From contig JACMOC010000078.1 in NCBI GenBank assembly GCA_014378195.1, positions 26,820-90,819 of the forward strand: DNA of 64,000 nt, given 5' to 3'. How positions within the stretch are numbered: position 1 is the first letter of the stretch; each line of letters opens with the position of its first letter. The notes under the pieces are model-generated. The model saw only the letters and a list, made by a program, of their open reading frames with translations. It was not told where the DNA came from and did not search any database. This DNA is from Oligoflexus sp. GTDB taxonomy: Bacteria; Bdellovibrionota_B; Oligoflexia; Oligoflexales; Oligoflexaceae. Positions 7,711-15,652 of this stretch are shown here, piece by piece. The position numbers were made by a program, and so were the translations under genes.

Positions 7711-8664
7711 ATGGCTGCGGATATACTGGTTACTGCTACGAGTTTCATGAAAAGTCCACTCTTACGAGTGGATCTCGAACGCATACTTCCAAGTGGTTCA
7801 AGTGTCACTTATCTCGATCTTCGTAATCCCATCCAGAAAGCACAGTTTGATGATCCGGTCTTTGCCGGTTCAGTCAGAGGTTGGCTTGTCGGGGGCGAAG
7901 CTGTCACGCAGACCCAGCTTACTCATTTCCCACAATTGCAAATAATTTCCAAATATGGAGTCGGTGTCGATAACATCGATTTCGCAGCCTGTGCGAAGGC
8001 CAAAGTACCTGTTCATTTCGAGCCCGGGGTAAACGCTATGGCAGTCGCCGAACATACTCTCGGTCTCATCATCGGTATGTGCCGAAACATTCGCACCAAC
8101 TCCGTTAAACTCTCGCAAGGCCAATGGAACAAAGACGGAGGGCGCGGCCTTCATGGGATGAAGGTCGGGATCATCGGTTTGGGCCATGTTGGGTCAAAAG
8201 TTGCGACATTACTTTCGTACTTAGGCGCGGATCTCGCTTACACCGATATTATTTCCAAGCCAGAACTTGAGAGTTCTCTTCGAATTCAAAGGCTTGACTA
8301 TGCTTCCCTTTTATCGTGGGCAGAACTCTTGAGTTTTCACGTTCCCCTTACCGATGAGACACGTAATATGTTTGGGGAGGAGGAACTGAGCCTAAGCAGA
8401 ACAAGTGTCTTTGTCGTGAACACGAGCCGAGGCGAGGTTATCGAAACTGAGGCCCTCAAACGTGGCCTCCGCCTGGGACAAATCGCAGGGGCTGCATTAG
8501 ATGTCTTCGAAAAGGAACCACTTCATGATAAAGAACTGGCAGAGTCAGACCGGCTGTTAGGAACGCCCCATACTGCGGGCAATAGCGAACAAGCGGTATT
8601 CGCAATGGGCCAGGCCGCAATACGTGGAATTAAGACACTTTTTGCCAAAACTACAGAGACTTAA
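7711..8664 (+). CDS. D-isomer specific 2-hydroxyacid dehydrogenase
   Basis: NAD-dependent 2-hydroxyacid dehydrogenase, 317 residues. The Rossmann motif is GIIGLGHVGSKVA near residue 155. The catalytic triad is visible as Arg in VNTSRGEVIE, Glu in DVFEKEPL and His in TPHTAG. The N-terminal substrate domain contains KYGVGVDNID, as in phosphoglycerate dehydrogenase. There is no C-terminal ACT or regulatory domain, so it is shorter than classical SerA. It could be a phosphoglycerate dehydrogenase or act on another 2-hydroxyacid; the substrate cannot be read from sequence. It follows ctaB by eight bases and precedes a NifU-type gene by 15. Confidence 0.88.
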   Translation: MAADILVTATSFMKSPLLRVDLERILPSGSSVTYLDLRNPIQKAQFDDPVFAGSVRGWLVGGEAVTQTQLTHFPQLQIISKYGVGVDNIDFAACAKAKVPVHFEPGVNAMAVAEHTLGLIIGMCRNIRTNSVKLSQGQWNKDGGRGLHGMKVGIIGLGHVGSKVATLLSYLGADLAYTDIISKPELESSLRIQRLDYASLLSWAELLSFHVPLTDETRNMFGEEELSLSRTSVFVVNTSRGEVIETEALKRGLRLGQIAGAALDVFEKEPLHDKELAESDRLLGTPHTAGNSEQAVFAMGQAAIRGIKTLFAKTTET

Positions 8665-8679
8665 ATAAGGAATCTGTCC

Positions 8680-8901
8680 ATGATTGAACGAATCAAAGAA
8701 TTGATCGCGAGCGATATCAACCCCATGCTGGAACTCCACGCAGGCGGCTGTGAGCTTTTGGACGTCGATGATGGAATCGTGACACTTCGTTTGTTTGGAG
8801 GGTGCTCAGGGTGCCCATCCTCTCAAATCACTCTTTTTAATGGTATCGTCCCGATTTTGCGAGACAAAATACCTGAAATCAAAGATGTTGTTCTCGGTTG
8901 A
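8680..8901 (+). CDS. NifU C-terminal domain iron-sulfur scaffold protein
   Basis: The 73-residue protein is a stand-alone NifU-like (Nfu) domain, which holds and delivers Fe-S clusters. The signature is FGGCSGCPSSQITL, containing the CxxC cluster ligands, preceded by MLELHAGGCELLDVDDGIVTLRL. Length equals the domain alone, with no A-type or degenerate extension. It has a moderate AAGGA ribosome binding site. It lies between the hydroxyacid dehydrogenase and a small coiled-coil protein in the same direction. The specific client is unknown. Confidence 0.93.
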   Translation: MIERIKELIASDINPMLELHAGGCELLDVDDGIVTLRLFGGCSGCPSSQITLFNGIVPILRDKIPEIKDVVLG

Positions 8902-8975
8902 GCGTAATGGCCTGGTAGTTGCACCTTTGTTTGTGACCCCCTTTGAAGGGTCGCAAAAGGAAAGGTGCTCTCCCT

Positions 8976-9278
8976 ATGGCTACCGTTGTATTTGAATGCC
9001 CCCTTGATGATGAAACCCTTCAAACCATTCGAGAGCTCCGTGAGCTAAGGCTCGAAGTCGCTCGCAAACAGGTCGCCGACATCGATATCGTCATGGATCG
9101 ACTCAAAGTCCAAGGCGCACTCCTCGAAGATGAAAAAGAAACCTATCGTGAAGCCGTACTTTCGGATCTTTCCGATCAATGTCTTGTGCTTGAAAGCCGT
9201 CTGAAACTCACGGAAACAGTGTATTTTGACGAGCTCGAACTTTATATCGAGATCATGACCGACCGACAATCCGTCTAA
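8976..9278 (+). CDS. Small helical protein of unknown function (100 aa)
   Basis: I do not recognise this family. From ATG 8976, preceded by AAGGAAAGG, the 100-residue product is acidic and almost entirely helical, with heptad-like runs such as LQTIRELRELRLEVARKQVADI and ending EIMTDRQSV. It has no membrane segment, signal peptide or cysteine cluster. An in-frame start at 8943 would add eleven basic residues but places the ribosome binding site inside the gene. It converges on yacG with only two bases between the stops. Confidence 0.65.
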   Translation: MATVVFECPLDDETLQTIRELRELRLEVARKQVADIDIVMDRLKVQGALLEDEKETYREAVLSDLSDQCLVLESRLKLTETVYFDELELYIEIMTDRQSV

Positions 9279-9280
9279 GG

Positions 9281-9514
9281 TCAGTCGTCTTCTTCCTCAT
9301 TGAATCGCCCGGGAACTTCAAACTCCGAATCGTCATCAATTCCAGGTTTGGTCGGGATGCGATACCCTTCGTCGGCCCATTGCGCGATATCCATCGTTTT
9401 GCAGCGACTGCTGCAGAACGGGCGATCGGCGTTTGACTGATCGTAACGCGTGCTTTTTCCGCAGCTTGGGCAACGGACGATTCGAGCAGCGGGGACTTTG
9501 TCTTCACTTGCCAT
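9281..9514 (-). CDS. yacG: YacG zinc-binding DNA gyrase inhibitor
   Basis: YacG is a small zinc protein that in Escherichia coli binds and inhibits DNA gyrase. The family pattern is clear: RCPSCGK, then NADRPFCSSRCKTMDIAQWADEGYRIP, giving four zinc cysteines. I chose ATG 9514, which follows an AGGAG ribosome binding site and lies one base after the stop of the upstream oxidoreductase; this gives 77 residues against 65 in E. coli. An in-frame ATG at 9583 also has an AGGA site but would overlap the oxidoreductase by 68 bases. The acidic tail GRFNEEEDD is typical. Confidence 0.92.
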   Translation of the reverse strand: MASEDKVPAARIVRCPSCGKSTRYDQSNADRPFCSSRCKTMDIAQWADEGYRIPTKPGIDDDSEFEVPGRFNEEEDD

Positions 9515-9515
9515 C

Positions 9516-10673
9516 TCAATCTCCTGAAAGGCTTGGCGCCAAACTTCGGTGTCGCTCGGGCCAGAAAAATCTGGGAAGTTCATCCGATTTTCCTAATACA
9601 AGGTTAGCCAGGGATTGACCAGCCTTAAACCCCAGACTCATGCCCTGCCCCATGTAGCCAGCGCCAAGAAAAATACCTGTCTCGCCAAACATGGGACCTA
9701 TCACCGGAATCTCGTCACAGGGTCTACAATCGAGGCCGGCTTTCTGGTGAAGGTGTTCGGCCAGTGGAATAGTTGGAAAATATTTTTTCCACGCTTCAGG
9801 AAGATGTTTGGAAACCTTCTCCGAGAGCTCTGGTTTATTCGCTTCAAAACCCGCCAAAGGTCTTAAAAAACGCGCGCCTCCAATGCTCAGCTGCGTTGCG
9901 GACTCAATCGATGCCCAATAGTGTCCGTGACGCCAAGTCAGTAGACTTCCTACGGGAAAAGGCAGGGTTTTGCCGCCTGTGCTCATACGTAGGGATTGAT
10001 CCTGAGTCGAGAGTATCACCTCGGAAAGGCCTGGCAGGAACTGAGGGATTTGCAAGTGATTCGCTAAAACGATCACTGCGGCTGTAAAACTTTCACCTTC
10101 TGTTTTTACCGAAAAATGCTGGGATTCACGCGTAAACGAAAGGGTGCGGGGCACGCGTTCGATTTTGGCCGTCGTCACCTGCAGCGTATTAAGAAGCTTT
10201 TGGGTGTCGAGCGTCGCAGCCTTCGGTTGGTCGATCTGCTGAGCGAGTAAATGTTCGGTTCCCTCAGGGAGGCCCTTCGAGATTTCGCTTGAGAATCCAG
10301 CCTGTTTTAACTGCTCAACCGCTTTGGTGCATTCGACAAATTCATCCTCGGATTCAATCAGGCGAATGCGTGCGCCTTCGATCGGCTCTAGCCCTGAATG
10401 TTTTGCAAATTTCATGAGAGCATCGTAGGCGCGATTGGAATAAAGCCACGATTCTTTTGCATGCTCCATTCCGTGCCTTTGCGATATGCGCGTGAAGTTG
10501 TCGATCAGCCCACCCGTGATCATGTTTGCACTGGCCCGGCTAACAGGTTCGGGCTCGAGACCAACGGAAAGGCATACGCGGACATCGGTGTCCTGAGCGA
10601 GATGATGGGCCGTAGAAAGGCCTGTTATGCCCGACCCTATTATGGCAATATCGTAGTGTTGAATTTTTTGCAT
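9516..10673 (-). CDS. FAD-dependent oxidoreductase (DAO family)
   Basis: The 385-residue protein belongs to the D-amino-acid oxidase-like flavoproteins. The FAD-binding motif is at the N terminus (YDIAIIGSGITGLSTAHHLAQ), and the C-terminal flavin motif is GIFLGAGYMGQGMSLGFKAGQSLANLVLG. The mid segment CRPCDEIPVIGP is typical of glycine/sarcosine oxidase relatives. The substrate is unknown. I chose ATG 10673, which has an AGAGGA ribosome binding site; the in-frame start at 10691 does not. It is divergent from the solute-binding protein gene and one base from yacG, so the two are probably co-transcribed. Confidence 0.85.
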   Translation of the reverse strand: MQKIQHYDIAIIGSGITGLSTAHHLAQDTDVRVCLSVGLEPEPVSRASANMITGGLIDNFTRISQRHGMEHAKESWLYSNRAYDALMKFAKHSGLEPIEGARIRLIESEDEFVECTKAVEQLKQAGFSSEISKGLPEGTEHLLAQQIDQPKAATLDTQKLLNTLQVTTAKIERVPRTLSFTRESQHFSVKTEGESFTAAVIVLANHLQIPQFLPGLSEVILSTQDQSLRMSTGGKTLPFPVGSLLTWRHGHYWASIESATQLSIGGARFLRPLAGFEANKPELSEKVSKHLPEAWKKYFPTIPLAEHLHQKAGLDCRPCDEIPVIGPMFGETGIFLGAGYMGQGMSLGFKAGQSLANLVLGKSDELPRFFWPERHRSLAPSLSGD

Positions 10674-10757
10674 AAATCCTCTCTTTTTCAAGGCCTGACT
10701 TGAGTTTTAGTCGGCGCTCAATCCATCCACTTCGTTGTATGCCGAGGTTTTTGATCC

Positions 10758-12221
10758 ATGCGATCTATCAAGCTGACAACATGTGTACCCCTAGCGCTGG
10801 CTTATCTTGCTCTGACCCAGGGACTTCATGCAAGAGAAAGACCGCTGATGGTTTACGGGTGGCCCATTGCGGAAACCGATCCTGATAAGATTTTGCTGAA
10901 TCAAGACGCAATAATGGGCACCTATGTTTGCCCCTCGCTCACGCGGCTTAATTTAGGGGCTGGCAAATCCGAACTCGTCCTTCTGCAAAAGCTTATGCAG
11001 AGCGACAAACAATGGACGTTTGAACTTAAACCTGGCCTCAAGTGGTGGGATGGGAAAGCGCTCGAAACCCGCGACCTCAATGAGTACCTGGATAGGGAGC
11101 TGCCAAACCTTGTGAAAAAGATCGGCAGCGAGCAGTGGGCTTTGCCGGGGCATCATATCGAAACCAACAGCAAAGGCGCCATAATTGTTTGGGATAAACC
11201 CCCTGTTTTTGGTCCTTATATCTTTAACCGCTTGCCGTTCTATCGTCGAGGGGCCCAAGGCCTTGACTGTGTTGGGAGCCTTCACCCGCAGAAATCTGAC
11301 GAGGGACTGTCCCTGACCGGGACAATGGGCGGTAAGGAAAGAGGCCTTGTTCTCAATAAGCCAACGCCGAACACTGCCATCACACCTAAGGATGCCTACG
11401 TAAGTTTTCGTTTTGGTGAGGAGATGCACCCTCCGACATGGGAGCGCCAGATCGAAGAGGAGTTGTCCTGTTCGAATTCCATCGACGTCCCGGTCATGAC
11501 CATGATCGCTTGGAATCCCGATGGCCATTACACCAAAGACGAACAGTTTCGAAAAGCCATGACCTACATCATGCCACGCGGAGCGCTTCTGAGGGCAGGA
11601 GCGGGGTCTCTGGGCGATTTGATTTCGGCGCCTATACTTCGCCTTCACCCTGGCTATAAAAAGTCTCTCCTGGTCATGCCTTACGATCTTAAAAAAGCTG
11701 ACGCGATACTCAATCAGCTTGGCCTGATGCGTTCCGAAAAGGATGGTTACAGGAGGACCGCTCAAGGTCAGTTCGTTGAGATCACGATCTCGGCCGATAA
11801 AAGCCACGACTCAAGCCTTCTGCGAAAAGTTTTGGACGATAGTTTTCGCGCTTTGGGAATGAAGCTGAGCCTCCTATCGAACGACGCAAAGGCGGATGGC
11901 GTGCTGGCTGGTATTCAAGGCAGTTGGCCCGAAAACGATTTGTCGTCAATATTGCATAGTAAACGCAGCGGCAGTTTCTGGCCCTGGTCCTATAACTATC
12001 CCGAGATTGACGAAGCGATGGGTCGTTACAATATGAGTTTAACCCAGGAGAAACCGAATTTCGGCCTCCTCGAAGCGATTCATGAGCTCGTCTATAAACG
12101 AGAACCTTTTTCCGTGCTAGTCCAGCATAAAAGTTGTATGCAGTACGGCAAAGGAATGACCCCGCCCAAGGTCATCAGTGTGCGCAATCCTGATTGGGTT
12201 CGCGCTGTGTTTGAGCGCTAA
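10758..12221 (+). CDS. Extracellular solute-binding protein, family 5
   Basis: The 487-residue exported protein resembles family 5 (peptide/nickel-type) solute-binding proteins. It starts with a Sec signal (MRSIKLTTCVPLALAYLAL, cleavage probably after LHA). Family-like segments include WTFELKPGLKWWDGKALETRDL near residue 95 and EQFRKAMTYIMPRGALLRAGAG, with the late NYPEIDEAMGRYN. No permease or ATPase genes lie nearby, so it is an orphan receptor. Its stop lies within the upstream region of map, 25 bases from the map start, suggesting co-transcription. The ligand is not readable. Confidence 0.8.
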   Translation: MRSIKLTTCVPLALAYLALTQGLHARERPLMVYGWPIAETDPDKILLNQDAIMGTYVCPSLTRLNLGAGKSELVLLQKLMQSDKQWTFELKPGLKWWDGKALETRDLNEYLDRELPNLVKKIGSEQWALPGHHIETNSKGAIIVWDKPPVFGPYIFNRLPFYRRGAQGLDCVGSLHPQKSDEGLSLTGTMGGKERGLVLNKPTPNTAITPKDAYVSFRFGEEMHPPTWERQIEEELSCSNSIDVPVMTMIAWNPDGHYTKDEQFRKAMTYIMPRGALLRAGAGSLGDLISAPILRLHPGYKKSLLVMPYDLKKADAILNQLGLMRSEKDGYRRTAQGQFVEITISADKSHDSSLLRKVLDDSFRALGMKLSLLSNDAKADGVLAGIQGSWPENDLSSILHSKRSGSFWPWSYNYPEIDEAMGRYNMSLTQEKPNFGLLEAIHELVYKREPFSVLVQHKSCMQYGKGMTPPKVISVRNPDWVRAVFER

Positions 12222-12246
12222 GTATCGAGAAAATGAGGATAAAGTT

Positions 12247-13044
12247 GTGATATACCTAAAGACAGATGCAGAAATTGATCTCATGAGACCCGCAGGCGAG
12301 CTCGCTGGGGAACTGCTGGACATGATCGAAGCTCACATCAAACCAGGTGTGACCACGCTTGAACTTAACGATATTGTTCACAGCTTCACAATCAAGCGCG
12401 GCGGCATCTCAGCGCCACTCAACTACCGCGGCTATCCGAAATCGATGTGCACATCGATCAACGATGTCGTATGTCACGGCATCCCCTCGGCAAAAGCCAA
12501 ACTCAAAGAAGGCGATATCATCAATATCGATGTCACCCCTATCCTCGGTGGCTACCATGGCGACAGCTCGCGCACCTTTACAGTAGGCATGGTTCCTGAG
12601 AAAACGAAAAAGCTCATTGAAGTGACTAAAGAATGTCTCTACCTCGGGATCGCCGAGGTAAAAGAAGGCGCGCGTGTCGGAGACATCGGTCATGCGATCC
12701 AAAAATATGCGGAAGCTCAGGGATTCTCCGTTGTGCGCGATTTTGTAGGGCACGGCATCGGCAAGGTTTTTCACGAAGACCCACAGATCTTTCACTACGG
12801 TGAAAAAGGCCGGGGCCTTCGCCTCGAAACAGGAATGGTCTTTACGATCGAACCGATGATAAACGAAGGCAACTATCGCACGAAGGTACTGAAGGATGGT
12901 TGGACAGCCTTGACGATCGACGGATCGCTTTCGGCTCAATTTGAACATACCCTTGCCATTCGCAGCGACTGGACCGTCGAGATCCTCACCTATTCGCCTG
13001 CTGAAAAGAAGAAACTCGGCCTTACGCCTTTGGCGCAGGCATAA
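12247..13044 (+). CDS. map: Methionine aminopeptidase type I
   Basis: Methionine aminopeptidase removes the initiator methionine from new proteins. All five metal ligands are visible: two Asp in INIDVTPILGGYHGDSSRTF, His in GHGIGKVFHEDP, Glu in FTIEPMI and Glu in QFEHTLAI. Length is 265 residues from GTG 12247, which follows a TGAGGA ribosome binding site; upstream GTG 12178 lies inside the preceding gene. The N terminus (YLKTDAEIDLMRPAGELAGE) matches the family. The 3' end overlaps the 3' end of the converging holA by 23 bases. Confidence 0.96.
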   Translation: MIYLKTDAEIDLMRPAGELAGELLDMIEAHIKPGVTTLELNDIVHSFTIKRGGISAPLNYRGYPKSMCTSINDVVCHGIPSAKAKLKEGDIINIDVTPILGGYHGDSSRTFTVGMVPEKTKKLIEVTKECLYLGIAEVKEGARVGDIGHAIQKYAEAQGFSVVRDFVGHGIGKVFHEDPQIFHYGEKGRGLRLETGMVFTIEPMINEGNYRTKVLKDGWTALTIDGSLSAQFEHTLAIRSDWTVEILTYSPAEKKKLGLTPLAQA

Positions 13045-14035
13045 GCTCCCACACGATTCTATCCAACCAGGCTTCTTCCCCGTGGCGGATCGATTTTAAA
13101 CGTCGATCTGCTTCATGACACAGATTCAAAGCTCTCTGAAACGTGACCGCGCTGCGTTTGCGAATATAAGGCAGATAATTCTGGACGACCGAGGTCGGCA
13201 GCCTCAGCTCGCGACTTAAGTCAGCAGGTGTGTGGCCTGATTTCATTCCAGCCTGTATTTGCAGAGCTTTTCGGCAATGCATAGCAAGGATCGCAAGGAT
13301 AGCGAGAGAGCTTTCTCCACGATCAAGAAGACCCTTTAGAAGCAATAGGGCCTGCGGATAGGCCTCCTGGCAAAGCAGCTGATCGACTTTGAAGGCGTTG
13401 TCTTCCCGTAAAAAATCAAGATAGGGCCTGATCGCATCCCCCGAGACGGGGCTTTTTCCCGTCTCAAGGATGAGGGAAATTTTTTTGAGTTCATTTTCGA
13501 TTTTAATAAGGTCGGATCCGGTTGAATCTAAAAATAGATTCGAGGCTTCGGAACTTAGATTCAGCTTGTGAGACTTTGCTCGGTCGCTCAGAAAATCTTT
13601 CGCTTCCCACGGCGCCGGTTCATCACAGCCAATGATAAAAGCTCCCAGGCGCGCCAATTCTTTTTGAAATTTCGCGGGGATCTCTCCGCCATGCATGAGG
13701 CAGAGGGCTGGTTGTATGGATTTCGTCGACTCAAGCTTTTTCAAACAATCAAACATATCGGGGCTCGCAAAAGCCTGGGTGACGATCGTCATTTGCTGCG
13801 GTTCGAACATCGAGCGCGATGACGTCGTCTGCAAAAAACGTTCAGCTGTAAAAGCTGTGCCTTCAATGCGTTCCATCGTCCAGTCAGCTGCGCGCCAATG
13901 AGATTTTAATGTGTTGGAGGTGAGGTTCAGCATAAAATCCGATCCCCCCTTGAGGACTATCAATGGGGTCTTGAACGGATGCTGAGGCTCGAGGGCTTTT
14001 GCCAGTTGGCTTTGATAACTCTTATAAGAACTCAT
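13022..14035 (-). CDS. holA: DNA polymerase III delta subunit
   Basis: The delta subunit opens the sliding clamp as part of the replicative clamp loader. The 337-residue protein shows the family layout: an N-terminal segment with PLIVLKGGSDFM, a middle with DLIKIENELKKISL, and the helical C-terminal collar domain with LLLLKGLLDRGESSLAILAILAMHCRKAL. Sequence conservation in HolA is low, so the call rests on length and these patterns. It is separated from ppx by nine bases on the same strand and overlaps map tail to tail. Confidence 0.88.
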   Translation of the reverse strand: MSSYKSYQSQLAKALEPQHPFKTPLIVLKGGSDFMLNLTSNTLKSHWRAADWTMERIEGTAFTAERFLQTTSSRSMFEPQQMTIVTQAFASPDMFDCLKKLESTKSIQPALCLMHGGEIPAKFQKELARLGAFIIGCDEPAPWEAKDFLSDRAKSHKLNLSSEASNLFLDSTGSDLIKIENELKKISLILETGKSPVSGDAIRPYLDFLREDNAFKVDQLLCQEAYPQALLLLKGLLDRGESSLAILAILAMHCRKALQIQAGMKSGHTPADLSRELRLPTSVVQNYLPYIRKRSAVTFQRALNLCHEADRRLKSIRHGEEAWLDRIVWELMPAPKA

Positions 14036-14044
14036 AACGGCACT

Positions 14045-15652
14045 TTATATTTCAAGGCGGAAGTCGAAGTCGACGTGCAGCGCCTTTTCGAGGTTTTTGA
14101 TTTCTTTGGCCAGCGCGATGCGTTCCGCTTCAAGTCTTTGATCTGCTGGGACCTTTAAGACGAGAGTGCAGCGATTAGCCACCTTTAGAATCTGAAAATC
14201 CTGGATCTTGATTTGCCGTGTCCTCAAAAGGCTTCGCGCGATTCGTAAACACGAAGACAAAAGTGAGACGCGATTAAAGTTGCGTTCAAGATAAGGCAGA
14301 GCATCGGATTTCCCATGCTTGGGCGGCGCCTTCCTCGAATAGCGATTGACGAGGCCGATCACGTGCTTTTCTTCCTGGGTAAACCCAAGAAGGTTCATCT
14401 CTGTGATTAAATAATAAGTGTGTTTGTGATAACTGCTAAAGTTGATGAACTTTCCGGCTTCCAGGAGGTAAGCCGCCGCCCTGAGGAGATCGCGATCGAT
14501 GGCCGGATTTTTACAGCGTATCTTGAAGTCGTCATAAGCGATAAATCGATCAAAGATATCGGCTGCCAGTTGGCTGGTCGCATTGGAAAAGATCGGATCC
14601 AGGCTCAGCTTTTTGGCGAGGCCTTGGATAGTATGCAGGCGCAGATCTTGCCATTTTTTTGCTGGCAAAAGTCCCTGACGTTCGTAGGTATCGGTCGCAA
14701 CACCTTCGCGCAAGCCGCTGTTCGAAATTTTCCAACGTGGAATTTTGAGACCGCGTGTAAGTTGGGCGAGGATGGCTATGCCGGCGAGTATAATGTCAGC
14801 ACGCCGAATGTCGAGTACCCAGCGGGCAGCAATGAGTTCCGAGGTTTTAAGCTCGTTAACTTCCTTTTCCAGACGGAAAAGTTCTTCGGCCGTGACGATA
14901 TACCCGTGCGCATCGTCGAGGGCTTCGTGATTTTTGTCCCAATGCACCATGCGCGCTATAGCCTTCGCAGTGCCTGATGTGACGGCTGCATGTTGGATGG
15001 GAACATTTTCCAGATCCTCCAGCAATGGCAGGAGACGCGCTTCGACAATCTGCTTCAAGTCTTCAATCGCCGATTCTTTGACCTTGTTTCCAAAAAGATA
15101 ACGTTTGGATAATAGGAGGCCACCGATTTTGATGGAAGAGAGGTAATGGCAATCGCTCGCCTGACCCGCAGCAATTTCTGTGCTGGCGCCTCCAATGTCG
15201 ACAGTCATTACAGATTCGTCGGCAAAATGAAGGCCCTGCACGACGCCTAGGTAGGACAATCGCGCCTCTTCCACCCCATCGATAATTTCAAGGTCAAGGC
15301 CCGTGGCTTTTCTGATGTGTTCAATGAAAGCGAGGCGATTATGTGCGGAGCGAATCGCCTGCGTTGCAACCAGACGGAATTGAGCGTTGTAACTTTGTCC
15401 GATACTTTTCATGGCGAGCAGAGAATCCGCTGAGTGTTTGAAAAATTTTGCGGGAATATAACCGTCTTCAAGCATTTCAGCGAGGCGAAGGTTGTCTTTC
15501 TGCGTATCGATAACGTGGATATGTCCGTCTTCATCGAGAGTCGTAATCGCAAGATGAAAGGTATTAGACCCGAGATCAATCACGGCCAAAGGATTTTTAG
15601 GTTGGAAGTCTAGCCGATTAATTGTTTTTCGTGTCCTTTTGCTTTGGGGCAA
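14045..15652 (-). CDS. ppx: Ppx/GppA family exopolyphosphatase
   Basis: Ppx/GppA enzymes hydrolyse inorganic polyphosphate or pppGpp. The 535-residue product has the actin-like phosphate motif AVIDLGSNTFHLAI near the N terminus, VMTVDIGGASTEIA near residue 155 and ADIILAGIAILAQL further on, followed by an HD-like C-terminal region (HKHTYYLITEMNLLGFTQEEKHVIG). The upstream gene is ppk, and the reading frames overlap by 35 bases from TTG 15652. An alternative start is an ATT codon overlapping the ppk stop with AAGGA upstream. Genes for polyphosphate synthesis and breakdown are thus coupled. Confidence 0.93.
   Translation of the reverse strand: MPQSKRTRKTINRLDFQPKNPLAVIDLGSNTFHLAITTLDEDGHIHVIDTQKDNLRLAEMLEDGYIPAKFFKHSADSLLAMKSIGQSYNAQFRLVATQAIRSAHNRLAFIEHIRKATGLDLEIIDGVEEARLSYLGVVQGLHFADESVMTVDIGGASTEIAAGQASDCHYLSSIKIGGLLLSKRYLFGNKVKESAIEDLKQIVEARLLPLLEDLENVPIQHAAVTSGTAKAIARMVHWDKNHEALDDAHGYIVTAEELFRLEKEVNELKTSELIAARWVLDIRRADIILAGIAILAQLTRGLKIPRWKISNSGLREGVATDTYERQGLLPAKKWQDLRLHTIQGLAKKLSLDPIFSNATSQLAADIFDRFIAYDDFKIRCKNPAIDRDLLRAAAYLLEAGKFINFSSYHKHTYYLITEMNLLGFTQEEKHVIGLVNRYSRKAPPKHGKSDALPYLERNFNRVSLLSSCLRIARSLLRTRQIKIQDFQILKVANRCTLVLKVPADQRLEAERIALAKEIKNLEKALHVDFDFRLEI

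Noticed and set aside
9515..9583. Longer yacG start at ATG 9583
   Set aside because: It would overlap the oxidoreductase gene by 68 bases; ATG 9514 has a better AGGAG site and gives near-family length.
10953..11807. 284-residue minus-strand open frame inside the solute-binding protein gene
   Set aside because: It is antisense to a clear signal-peptide-bearing family 5 protein, with no start context or family motifs of its own.
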